Assembly (NCBI GenBank): GCA_004794785.1
Contig: SJOL01007277.1
Location: 238,999 to 302,998 of the forward strand
Length of the DNA: 64,000 nucleotides
Source: Opisthorchis felineus
Lineage: Eukaryota > Platyhelminthes > Trematoda > Opisthorchiida > Opisthorchiidae
Direction: 5' to 3'
Shown: positions 24,301-35,640 of the stretch, one piece after another
How the letters are laid out: every line of letters begins with the position of its first letter
Position numbering within the stretch: position 1 is the stretch's first letter
The notes under the pieces: generated by a model
What the model saw: only the letters and a program-made list of their open reading frames with translations
What the model was told of the DNA's origin: nothing
Database searches by the model: none
Position numbers and translations under genes: made by a program

Positions 24301-27219
24301 TATTTGCCGTGGCAAGAAACATCCGCATATTTTTCCACTGGGCGAGGTGGGTAAAAAGTTTTTTTTTAATGCATATGGAGGGAATGCGTGATGAAGTTAC
24401 TTTTGAATAAGAAGTAGCCAAGTATGTCACGCAGTTGGGTGTTGCTAGATACTGTGTGATTAAAAAATTTCTGCGGACAATTTTACAGGTGTTATTCTTT
24501 ATTTAACAAGGCAGTATGAAAATAAAATCAACTGAATGAAGGAAGAAAGTGATGTGGGTACCCAGCAGAATCCATACTGTTCAGCGTTGTGTGCTCATTT
24601 TTTGTACAAACTATGAGATCCTTCTTCACACAGATTCTGTAATAACAGTTGGTGCCTGGAATTTTAAATTGCTTGCACATCCTCCATCAGGCCCATCATG
24701 ACCATTCTTGAATAGCCAAAACCTTGTGATTTTCATTCGGTTCGAAAATGCTACAATACCATGTTATGTCAATGCTGTGGGGCCTGATATTTACAAAATA
24801 TTTCACACTGAGCCAGTGTTCACTTTGAGATTCTGGATGACTAATATTATGTGGGTTGATGAGTCAAGTGAATCATGTGTGCGTAGTTTAAAATAGTACT
24901 TCTAAGTAGCGTTAGTACAAATGACGTATTAACATTAGCAACTTAAACAAATCGCATTTGCACTTCACAGTCTCCTCGCTATCTTCAAATTCCAAATGGT
25001 TGCAGTGAAAAAGGAAACAATCCTGAGTAGCCTGAACATGCTCTTGCTCAAGTCGCCGTTTGAGAAGCTAGTCATCAGTGAAAGACGTGATGCGAAGTTC
25101 TATCTCCAGTCAACCTGTAAGTTCAATACACCGTTAAAGTTCAATACAACTACGTAGTGTCAGAATAGTATGGTGCTCGACTATTAACTGGATGGTTGCT
25201 TACTCGGATCTTCCCCAATAGTGATGAGACCCGGGCTGCTGCTGATTCCAAGGATAGATATGACAAATATGCTCGACTTTTCCGCTTTGCCTTGTTGACT
25301 GGCTTCAAGTTTAGTGTCTAACCTCTGGTGAAACTTTATTACCTCCTCACTACAAATATGTTATTAGCGATTGAGTCATTGAAACCCTGCGATTGTCGGT
25401 TAAACTCAGTCGGTTTAGGTGGAACCAATTATCATTCACTGTACAGGGCCCTAAAACTTCCTTAATGTCGAGATAATCAGATGGGCGATCAGCCATGCAG
25501 AGGGTTGTTGAATACAACCAACTAACTAAAATTGATGGCACAACAATGAACAGAGGTAATGGACAATTGTTTGGATTTGACTATCTGGCACTGACAGTGT
25601 AGTATTTCACTTTTCTATTGGAGTATCTTTCAATGTTTGTGCCATCCTCAAAGATCTCAACCTGCCGTAGTGGTTATTCCGCATGTAATTCTGCTTAGTG
25701 CCAGGTTTTCAAATAAGATATTCACAGTAGTATAATCTCTTCCACCACGGAGTGCAAACACTATTCTCCAACTAAACGCAGCAACGGTCATCGTATTGCT
25801 GTTTCTTTCCAGTGATCTGAATAATCAAGCCACTGAAACAAGCATTACATCAGACTGTACTCGATTCTGTTTGGGTTCGTCCTTTGAAGCGCCTTGGTAT
25901 TTTGAAGACAGTCTGCCCGCTTAGTTCAAAAAATATTGCCTCGACGTTTAATGTGCATTCAAATGCAGTCATGCATTCAAATAAATTGTGTAGTGCTCTA
26001 TAATAGTGGGCCTCTGAGTTGTCAAAAATTTCGGTGACGCTGGGTGGTAGGTAGTCAACTGTCGTAATTATTGTAACACAGAATAAACACGACATTTAGA
26101 GTGGTTCCGAAGTATAGATAGGCTGGTGTGGTGGTTAAAATTGTGACTTATACATTAAATATCATACCACTGTAAGATACAAGAGCCTAGTGGACACAGT
26201 AAGACAGACGGCTTATCACCTCATCCCCTTGTCATTTATGCAGGCAACAGCCCTTGTGGAACACATGTTGAAGTAAGTAACCATGAAAAATCGATGCCTA
26301 GCATCTGCAAATTTGAACAACTAAGTAAACGATCAGTAAATGTGCTTCAAGTTTCTTGAAATTCACTTTCGAACTCATTTTGGGTTATCTTTTAGTTGGA
26401 TTCTTACATCCACAGCGCCCTTCTGACTTTTCTATAGGCCAAGTCAGTTTCAAATTGCCTATCTCCACAGAAAAGCATACGAGTTTTTTGGAAATATGGC
26501 ACGAATTATGGATTTATGTGGTTGATTTCTCCAGTGGCGCTTTTAGAATTTCATTCATAAGCTTATCTATCCCATTTGGTCCACTTCTAATAATATGGGG
26601 ACATTTATTGTGAGGATTTTCTACAGATGCAAATCCTGCAGACAGCCTAATTTGCTCAGATGTTTTGTCACTGTTGTTAACTACCAACTTCAAACTCATG
26701 TTTCGATCCCGCTGTAAACTTTTTGTTAGGACCATCAGTTAATTAATCTCTACTTGTCGAAGTCGTTTACCGTACCCTCTCCCGCATCTATAACCATGAT
26801 GTTATCCGCATTTCTTGAGATACTGAAACCTCTTTGCTCCACTGGGACGAAAGCTGGACCTGAGGCATTTGAGACCTCAAGATTCTAACTAAATGCAGCT
26901 GTAGTTAGTCCGCTTCAATTAGAGTTTTTCTAACACAGATCCAACAGTATTGAATAATTTCCCTGGCTGAGGAATTTAGCCCTTTCCTCCGGAGATACTG
27001 GATCTTATCATGATACGAGGGCGTGAGCACCGCAACAACCCTTTAAGCTATACCAGAGAATCCACGTGCGGCATTCACACATACTCTTAACAGCGTCTAG
27101 AGGCCTGACGAACAGTCTCCTGGCACTCTCGTGGTTAAGGATTGGAATAAATGTGGCAAGTTTTTCCTCAAAAGTTGGGTTACACAGTTTGTCTCACACC
27201 GTCCACCTCTGAATTACGG
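21363..27219. other. Intergenic, nothing recognised
   Basis: The longest gene-free tract (5.9 kb). The hydrophobic frame at 26356-26613 lacks splice or start context. Confidence 0.5.
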
Positions 27220-30030
27220 TTGTGCTTCTGTTGTCAAAACCCCTAATTAGGTCGGCCAGCAAGCTGCTCTTGCACTCACTCTAGATATTCCATGGACTGA
27301 CCTCTGCCGCATCTCCAAAACACGAATGAAAGACCCAAGTACAGTTGCTGAGCTTATGTTATCTCTCTCTGTATACCCTACAGATTATGACATATGGGTG
27401 ATCCTGCGGTTGTAGAAGTGGGTCGCAGCGGTGTTGGTGTAAACCTCAGTTCAGGAGGTGGACGCCTACAAATAGCTATGCTGCTTAATGTTCCACACCG
27501 ACAGAAAGTTGCACTGATTGTTCTGCCTATTTACGTACTAACGAACCATGGCTATCTTTTCAATGAGAGACAACTTCTACCGAAAACTAACAATCCTTTT
27601 GTTCACCACAAAGAGCTCGAATGTTATCATAATTGCAGGATATTTCGATACCCTCAGTTCATCTGAAAAGCTCCTTGGTGGTACGTTTAGTCTCAACTCA
27701 GAATACAACGACAACCATGAAGTCTTTTGCAAACTTTTACTGATTATACCTGTTTCTCCGTAGTACTGGGCTTGGACTCGACTTGGACACCTTTGTGCTA
27801 CCTGGCGTCCCCTCAATGCTAAACAGCCTTGGAGTCAACCTGAATATACTGCTATCAGATGCTGACGGCGTGGCTCAGTTCTTGGTTGTCAGTTGTTTGG
27901 AATACACACGGCAAATCGGGTCACATCCTTTGTTGGTGCCGGTTTTCGTTAGATTTTCCCGGTAAGTACAAGAGAGGAGCTATCCATTTAGCAATGGAAA
28001 AGCTCTGTAAGCCACGTGTTATGAAAACATGAGGCGTACAACGCATTGCATCGCAGATGTCTATGTCGAAGGACAAAAGCCGTAAAGGAATGAGTAAACA
28101 GCGATTACACATGATCCTTGGAAATCTACAGGGATGTTCCGCAGCATGTATGCGAAAGACGGTGGATGTCAGAATTGTCTTACCACACAATGATGCAAAT
28201 CTCTCTGTCCTCTGGTTCAGAGTACGATGCAGCTATAGGACTGATTACACAGCAACTCCAACATAGCTTGTATGGGGACAGAGCAGCGTTGCGGAACCAA
28301 AATTTTAAGAAATGGAAGAGGCCACTGCGATTGGATATGCACGAAAGCTTTCCCAGCTGCTCCAAACAACAGGAGCTAAAAGCCTTTCATAAATTATTTT
28401 GCTAACAATGATTTTTGGAAACTACTGCATAATAAAGACCGCTGTCAATTTCATTTGATCCTCTGCCCCTCTGCCTATGTCTCATTCAACAGGTCTCTTT
28501 TAGGCTGTGGTCTGTGAGTTCAAATTCCCCAACAGTTTGCGAAGTGCAAAAGTGTTTTTCTGTTTTAAAGCACTAACATGCTGCTGGATAAGATGAACTT
28601 CCTCCAGCGTTACCCGAAAAGTGTCAGGAATCTTTGCGTTCCGCCTTGACTAGGTTGCTAGGACCTATTGGAAAACGAGAACATGTTACAGCCAATTGAG
28701 GTCATTCAATTGTCGTACTCCTAAAAACGCACTATCCAGGCGTAGGGCTATATTCTTTACGCCTTCCCACCTTAACAAGACTACTGCCTTTCCTCATATT
28801 GCGAGGCCCATATTTGACACCTTAGAGGCAAGTCCATGAGCATCAGGCAGGATTGCAACCTGGAAGTTGATTAATTGACCATATCCTTACGTTATGTCAA
28901 GTGCTGGAGCACTGCTCCATGTGGCGTCCATCAATAATATCTTACCGAAGAATAGATGAGCCCTTGTAGACATTCTTCACCAGAAAAGGATGCACTTGAA
29001 GTTCGCTAATATTTTTTTTGCTCTACATTTCCATACTTCAGACTGAGTTAAACGTAAAAAGTCCAAAATTTTCCCCACAATCAGGGCTGTCCGTTCCCCA
29101 CTTTTGTCCAACCTTGTCACTAATGTTCCTGTGAGGCGCATACTACAAAACACCATAAACCGAGGTATCAAAATCACATGTGAAGGGGGTTAATGCACCT
29201 GGATTACGCCGACGTCATCCATTTGTTGTCTGATGATTATTCTCCTGCGCCGATACTTTAGACCAGATAGCGGCCCTGGATCCTTTTTTCGGCATACCTT
29301 TTGAAACTTTGGACTGCGAAACCTAACTTTAAGTTTTCACATCATTTGTGTCTTTCTGTAACTTCAAAATGGAGAACATTGCCTTGTTGATTGGTTCACT
29401 TGTCTTGACATCTGCATAAACAGTGAGTTGCCCATAAGTCCATGTGCGGATCACCAAGGAGCGGGCTGCGTTCGCCATATTGCGTCATTTATGGCGTCAG
29501 AAAGGAAGTTATGTGAAGGCTGAAGGTCGTACATACAAAACAACTGTAAGAACTGTCTTACCTTTTGGTAGCAAAACATGGCCCCACCGATCCGGGAACC
29601 ATAAGCGTCTGCAAACTGATGGCCATCGATGTTTTTCGTAGAATAGCGAAAGTTAGCTGACAGCAGGGAATACACAACGAAGTGGTGCATAAGCCGGTGC
29701 TTGGAGACAAATCCAAATCACTATGGCAGAAGATTAAACTTACCGGTTTGAGGTGGTTTGGGAGTGAACCCAGCCATCGTCTACTAAGAAAGAGTTGTTC
29801 CCCTCTCACCCCCTTCCTGGCGAAAGCTCATCGGAGCACAAGCCATCAGATGGCACCGTCAAATGGACAGCGAAACTGAGTGCTGTGGGATCTTCGTGCC
29901 TTTGTGCCTGAAACCCACATGATACTGCTTGCATGAGGTTGGAAACTCTGAAAGATATGGCGCCCAACGGATCCCAGTGACACGCGTGTTGTCATCTTCT
30001 AGCTGGACTGCCCAGCTTAGGTTCGCCTAC
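27220..30030 (+). mobile_element. Degenerate non-LTR retrotransposon, EN and RT regions in order
   Basis: Fragments in collinear order, in shifting frames, trace one LINE ORF. Endonuclease: QQAALALTLD then KTRMKDPSTVAEL ('SETRIQDpStV.EL') at 27260-27350; GDPAVVEVGRSGVGVNLS at 27394; SSNVIIIAGYFD and LLGGTFSLNSEYNDN ('aGD.N.qvG') at 27615-27720; LCATWRPL near 27800. Linker: EMEEATAIGYARKLSQLLQT at about 28313. RT: FANIFFALHFHTSD near 29000, NQGCP near 29080 and LDYADVIHLL near 29200 (the YADD box, second Asp lost). C-terminal region: ERAAFAILRHLWRQKGSYVK at 29450, LPFGSKTWP near 29560, TGLRWFG near 29745 and RLETLKDMAPNGSQ near 29940. It is broken by many stops and frameshifts, so it is an old, dead copy of the family also seen at 34.3-35.6 kb. 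Confidence 0.8.
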
Positions 30031-30266
30031 CGTCGTTCCCTGGACTGACGTCAGGTGAGGTTTGCAAAGGATCCTGACGTTATTTTAGTGCGACATGATA
30101 TACCAATTGTAAGGCAATCCAGGGGTAAAAGCGCTTTGTCCTTGAACATCCTCCTTAAGGATATGCTGTTTTTTACACTAAGGACCTACTTTTCTTACCA
30201 AACATTTCTCCCCTTATAGTGGCATGAACGCCAATCATTAGTATGTACTACTGGTGCATCGCCACC

Positions 30267-30293
<27 letters not shown>
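30267..30293. repeat. (GAT)9 microsatellite
   Basis: Nine uninterrupted GAT units, located between the 3' end of the plus-strand LINE and the tandem HHR-A copies. Confidence 0.95.
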
Positions 30294-30297
<4 letters not shown>

Positions 30298-30344
30298 GAC
30301 CCCTTCTTTAACAGCAATTGTCCACATTGAAGCAACTAGTAGGT

Positions 30345-30480
30345 AGTTTAATTTCTTAAGGGACCACTACTCAAAAGCTATCGGAAAACTTTTCAATACC
30401 CCACAACCGGTTTCGCTCATTTAAGGCTCATCAGTCGGGCGCAGTGCCCGAGTCTCTGTCAATCTACTTGGACTACCTAC
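30345..30480 (-). ncRNA. Hammerhead-ribozyme-like core, HHR-A repeat (tandem unit 1)
   Basis: Minus strand: GCGCCCGA, CTGATGAG (complement of 30427-30434), a weak stem II, CGAAAC (complement of 30410-30415), CGG, TT, GTGGGG. All invariant core positions that I can check are present, stem III reads ACCGGT, and the cleavage nucleotide would be U. Stem II is only about 2 bp. Among the copies this one keeps CUGAUGA, GAAA and stem III together. Confidence 0.62.
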
Positions 30481-30554
30481 TTGAACTACTTGAACTCAAA
30501 TTCTACAAAATCCGTGAAACGCACTCAATTACACGTCAGTTTAGATTTTACAGG

Positions 30555-30725
30555 AAAGTGCTGCACAAATGCCGTCTCATGGTTTAGTATGTAAGGTATT
30601 CGAGACATTTCAGTATAGTTGTCTGAAGAAGCTCTACTCATGAGGTTGCTGACTACCATTTCACAGTCCACGACTGGTTTCGGCTTTCTCAGGGGTCAAC
30701 AGTTAGGCGCAGCTGATGTTCTCCT
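30555..30725 (-). repeat. HHR-A repeat, tandem unit 2, degenerate core
   Basis: It is collinear with unit 1 and lies about 266 bp beyond it (the CCACAACCGGTTTCG-type word at 30402 recurs as CCACGACTGGTTTCG near 30668). It adds the distal part of the repeat (GGTATTCGAGACATTTCAG, also at 3836 and 38570). The minus-strand core reads CTGTTGA ... GAAAC CAGTC GTGGAC: two substitutions from consensus, with stem I still pairable. Confidence 0.6.
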
Positions 30726-32742
30726 CTTCTCCACTGGCTAGGAAGAACATTAGTTTTTCTTAAGTAGCTCTTTGAAATTGCATTTTTGTCTATATTCCTA
30801 CTTTTTAATTTGAGTTCACTTCAATCCCATTACTTCAAAATCTCCGGAAACATTTAGTATCCGAAGATCGTTAATGAGCCAACACGCACGGTGGTGGGTA
30901 GCAGATAAGCCAAGTACCACCTATGCGAGAGCACTACCTATGCAGAAGCAAGAGACGTGTCCACTGGCTTAATAAACAGGTATGTTTTGCTTTATGGATC
31001 TTGTGGTGGACTAACGGTAGTTTTCATCTCCCGTTCTCAGGGTCTGTAGTCAGTAAGTTATAGACACGTGGTTCTTAGTTGTTTTCGACCAGTTCAAAAC
31101 AATTATCAATGTACAGGCCTAACACACTAACATGTGTCGCATCCAGGGACGAGTTGCGGGGGTATAGAAAAAATAATTACCGTTGGGGCTGTTTCAATAC
31201 AATTGACCATGTCCTCGTATTTTTGTTTTTCGTTCCCTCTCTCGTCACGGAGAGTCGGCTTCGATCTCCCAAACATTCATCCGACAATCAGTCGGTACTC
31301 CTTTCAAGCCCAGGAAAGTTGTAAGTTTTTCGTATGAGTTCGCACCTTCAAAGGCTCTGAAAACAATTCGGTTTTGTTTAGTTGTTGTTGGTTTAAGGTT
31401 GGTTTTAGGGGCTTGGTTCTGCCACTGCATGGGAGTCTTACAGCCAGACAGTTTAGACGGGTTCTTCCAATTGTGACCTTAAGTTATTTGACAGACTCAA
31501 GAATAAGGAAATGTTTAATCAGGCCGGAGTTGCGTTTAATCCAAATCAAAGAAAGTTTTATAGGTCTTAGGGTGAATTCTTTCCATGCAAAGTTATGACG
31601 ATTCAATAGTCTCAGCCACAATCTTCAAACAAGTAGACAAACGTTAAAACTTTTTGCTGAATGTACCAATTAAGGAAGAAGCTCCTGCTAAAGGCAATCC
31701 ATCAACAAAAGGCTCTATTCGCCCAAATAATAGGGGGCAGAATTACAGTCGATTTCCTTAAGAGAAGGCAGCTATTTGAATTTCGACCATGCTTTAGAGG
31801 TGGAAACGTCCTCAAGTAAAGTGAACTGAAATGGCTGTTGAGTATGTGAAAGAATTCAAAAAAAGAAGTACGAACAAGGGTCATTCTGTTTGTTGACCAT
31901 AACATCAAAAAGGATTATCGGTAAAATTATGTCACTTCCGGGGATTAAAACAGCAGTGTGGACCTCATTATGGGTTTCGTTTTATAGTTGACTTTCTTAG
32001 GCTGAGTACAGAGCGAGTAGTATGTTTTTGGTAGATCGCGTTTCACTATAATCAAGCAAACTGAGGTGTCGCAGGATGGTTATTTACAGGCACTTTGCGC
32101 AACTGAGTTTTGAAATGAACAGTGAGAGGTAAGTAGTAACACCTGTCCGGAATCAGTGAGAATGTAAAGCCATCGCATTCTGTGACACTGTGTTACACAT
32201 ACCGCTCGTGAAACCACTTCGCGAGTTTGTTCAAGCCAAGAAACGGTCATAACAACCTGAACAGGAGAATCGGAAATGCGCATGAAGATGACTCTGAGGG
32301 AACGGGAGGAAGATACCATAGACACTTGGAGCCTACCAGTGTATGTGTACAGAGGAGTAGATTTTCTGCCACTTTGTTTCGAAACTTGTCCTAGCGGGGT
32401 AATGGTTCTGAATTAACCTAAACAGGTTGTGTTTATCCCCACATTCTTCGTACAGCTATAGCAGTACACTCCAGTCGATAGTGCTGGAGCGTGTTTTGGC
32501 TTGTTTCGTGGACACAGGTGTGATCCTTGCCATTCTTCAGCATGACAGACATTGAAGGGGCAGAGTGGTTACCGCTTTAAAGCAAACTTCAGCGCATTTC
32601 TTCAGTAGCACAACTTCTAAGAGCTTGAGACCACTATCTTTACCAGACACAAGTTGCCCGTAAACTAACTCATTCGCGATATACTGTTATTGGGTACCGC
32701 ATACAGTGCATCTTTGTGGTGATAAGACTTTCATAACTAAAC

Positions 32743-32933
32743 CTGGTAGTGTCGCCGGAAAAATACTCGGAAACAGCAACGCGCAGCTGACTTAGAGCAT
32801 ACCACCCTTCACGACAGATCCTGTTGCAGAATAACTTTAGTACGTGGGATTCATTTAGACATTTGGTCTCCACCTCGATCCACCCAGTCAACTTCCTAGG
32901 ATCTAGGTGATTATTTACCACCTCTTTAATCTC
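32743..32933 (-). CDS. Candidate internal exon, unknown gene
   Basis: On the minus strand a pyrimidine-rich acceptor (TTTCTTTCTGTG... CTTCCAG) precedes 191 bp of open sequence ending CTACCAG|GTTTAG. The peptide runs EIKEVVNNHLDPRKLTGWIE and onward, with three cysteines and mixed charge. It looks more protein-like than the surrounding frames. The donor is weak and I do not recognise the family. No partner exon was found nearby, so it could also be an eroded repeat-borne frame. Confidence 0.27.
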
Positions 32934-34937
32934 CTGGAAGTACTTGGGCACACAGAAAGAAATCTGTCGGCTCGCGTATAAAATTACTTTGCGAGACATT
33001 TATGTTGAAACATAACTTAGGCTGGCAATGTATAGAAGGGTTCTCATGACAAAAGACGAGAAAGTCAGTTACAGATATCCTATCCGTGAGATTGTCCTCT
33101 GGTGGATAATTCGTTTGTGTGAGCAGCCGAGGAGCTTTCTTTATGAAAAAGGATTGATTATTTTCGGAACACATTTGGGGGAGTATGGCAGTGGCAGAAG
33201 GAACCGTGTGAGGCCCGCTTGCTCATGGAAACTACGGAGTTGTTCCTTAAGGGAATGTAGTATCATCACTAAGTTCATGCAATCCACAAGTATGATGTTA
33301 AAAGTAATCAGTAGCACGAAGATTTCCAGTTCAAAACCAATGACGTTGAATTCGTTATAATTTGGCGAAATTCAACTCCACGATTTCGTCACAACCAGTT
33401 TTAAATATCATATCCGTGTTTTGACACACTTAAGGCAATAGCAAATAGTGAAAATCACTGGGATTTCCTGTCCCACTTCTTGTATGTTGAACGAAAGACA
33501 CTGACCATTGGGTCAGCTTACTTTCCCAGGTGCGCAAGGAGGCAGTTCGAAGGCGAAGGAATCACGTTTGCTCATACTGCTTCCAAACTGAACCAGCCCG
33601 AAAGTGGCATCCATTTAGGTAGGACTTACCATCAGTTATTTGAGTTTGTCAAGCTGGTGCATCAATCATTTGATTTCCCTCTTGTTGAGTGGCCCACGTA
33701 TGGTATGTGCGCTTTGCAAAACGTTGAAAACAATTTACTACTTATTGCCATGTCCAGCGAATTTAGACATCAGCAGTGCAAAGTTGACCCTCTCTTTTAA
33801 TTCCAGTATTTGTATAGGCTGCCGTGCTCATATTAGCAGTCAGCTGACTAGCTGGTTGCCAGTGTTGTTTTTGATATACAAACCAACCTATTGATCCAAC
33901 GCAGTCTTCGCTGTAGCCATACCTTGATTCTTTGCTGGTTGCAAGTGATACTCGTGAAGCCGAGTTGTGGTGTTTTTTCACAGTCCCATTTGGTTCTTCG
34001 GGACGCGACTTTTGCATTCTACATAACAAATCGAGTGTTCTTACAGGTGCCAACCACATTGAGCAACAAGAAAGTCGCTAGTATGGAGAGGACACGACAC
34101 TCCAGCGGGAAGCACATCATCAACATCATCATCGACAGCATGACATTAGTGTTCAACACGGATGCTTCGCTGCCGTACAGCCATGACTTACTCAGAAGCC
34201 TTACTGTGAAGAAAAGAATAGAAGTGGACAGGGAAGGGACATAATGCTCGCTTACTACAACCATTTCGAAGTGCCTACACATCCAGACACTCATTCAGGC
34301 AATCTGGATGGAAACTGACAACAGGAACGCCAGTGACATCGATTAGCAGCCATATCTTGCAGCGTCACCAACCAGCTGCAGTGGGATCACGCGGTCCCCA
34401 TCCTGGAAGGCGAATCGCACCGGCAGCACCCAAACGTTCCGTGATTCCTTCCATACCCCTTTGCCAGGTCAAGGGTTGGCCACCCCTCTGCTTCCGCCAC
34501 TCTGAAGTGGGCATGGGAAACAACACTCTCTTCGGCAAAAAATGGTTCGACATACGCAATACATGGCCTGATCAGCGAAGTTTCTGCTGCTGGACACATT
34601 CTTCAATGGAAGTCCCTGTTGCACAACCGGATACTAACTTTCTAATTGCCTCGTTACTGATTCGCCGACACCAGCTCACACGAGCTATGGTTCAGAGACA
34701 ACGATTGTCGAACATCTGAAGCCGTGTCAGTTCCGCTGCTGAAACAGGCTAAGTCTCACTGCCATACAACAAAGCAGCCCGTACTAAAGTCTGTTATACA
34801 CGCCGCTGGAGGATAACATATGGCCAGAGGACTTAGACCATTTCGGAAGTTAGTACAGCATAAAAGCAGCCTGAGGTCAGCATACAGCTGAAGCAAATGT
34901 TCACCATTGTCTTTACGTACCGAGCCCAATCCATGTC

Positions 34938-34945
34938 AACCACTT
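34938..34945. repeat. Left target-site duplication of the SINE
   Basis: AACCACTT, identical to 35168-35175. Confidence 0.75.
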
Positions 34946-35167
34946 AATTGAGTCTCAGACGCACGAGATGGCTCAGTGGTTGGAGCACGAATTTACCGAC
35001 CGGAAGGTCCGTGGTTCAAACCCGACCTATGCATCTCGACTTCTCCTGTCTATGCTTGGGCAACCTGGCAGTATCTCAGCCCTCGTGCTTCCTTCTGGTG
35101 GAATGGCAGCTAGGCACCGAAAGGGTGTTACAACTGAAGAATTAACTTTATTATTATCTTTAAGCCT
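34946..35167 (+). mobile_element. tRNA-derived SINE inserted in the LINE, flanked by an 8-bp TSD
   Basis: The head carries a Pol III A box (TGGCTCAGTGGT, 34969-34980) and a B box (GGTTCAAACCC, 35013-35023), about 33 bp apart as in tRNA. A unique body and an ATT-rich tail (TTTATTATTATC, about 35147-35159) follow. The word AACCACTT occurs on both sides (34938-34945 and 35168-35175). Removing the insert plus one copy brings the two halves of the LINE endonuclease sequence together, which confirms both the boundaries and the order of events. Frames through this element recur as spurious proteins in fluke gene sets, in my recollection. Confidence 0.85.
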
Positions 35168-35175
35168 AACCACTT
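35168..35175. repeat. Right target-site duplication of the SINE
   Basis: AACCACTT, identical to 34938-34945. Confidence 0.75.
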
Positions 35176-35640
35176 GGGCAATTCAGATCTCTGGTATCCG
35201 CTAAGATATCTGACCTAGGTCGCCGCATCAGGGCGTTCAGGGCGTCATAAAAAAATTGTCATTGATGGTGTCAGAGCCACAGCTTTTTGGGGTGTAAGCA
35301 GACACGACAAACATACATCGACCACCTTCCCGATAGTGAGACTCATTCACAGACCTTACCGCATAGAGGCGACTATCAACGGGTATCCATTCAAGCAGGG
35401 ACCCTTCTCCTCGTTGACTTAGGACGATACCAACCCCTGCACATCATGCAGCAGCAGCCTCTGGATCGCCAGAGTGGAGCAGCTAGAAGGGAGTGGAGAT
35501 TGATCGGGCGGTTAGCTCAGACACTGTGCTTGCATTTTGAATTCCTGTTTCTGGTACACAGCACACATCAATGCTAAGTGAGTCCAGTGTGAGAGCAGTG
35601 ATCAGACTGGTGGCCTGGCTGGTTTTAATACCAGCTGCCG

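Larger units (their letters stand above)
34323..35640 (-). mobile_element. Degenerate LINE copy, internally deleted and split by a SINE
   Basis: Minus-strand reading from 35640: QATSLITALTLDSLSIDVCC, then VPETGIQNASTVSELTA, GDPEAAAA.CAGVGIVLSQRG, WIPVDSRLYAVRS, VSAYTPKSCGSD and LNALMRRPRSDI (endonuclease). After the inserted SINE it resumes with GLGSVRKDNGEHLLQLYADL and TNFRNGLSPL, still endonuclease. It then jumps, near 34800, to the C-terminal RT region (ALLYGSET-like, SGHVLRMSNHFLPKR, RGGQPLTWQRGMEGITERLG, RLPGWGPRD). The RT palm is therefore deleted. It belongs to the same family as 27.2-30.0 kb. It is non-functional, and older than the SINE it carries. Confidence 0.82.

Noticed and set aside
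26356..26613. Hydrophobic 85-codon frame that could suggest a membrane protein
   Set aside because: Hydrophobicity follows from T-rich DNA; no acceptor/donor pair or plausible start nearby.
33480..33800. 106-codon plus-strand open frame
   Set aside because: No domain and unconvincing composition; overlaps several other frames.
34948..35204. Two overlapping frames that could pass as small proteins
   Set aside because: They are translations of the SINE.
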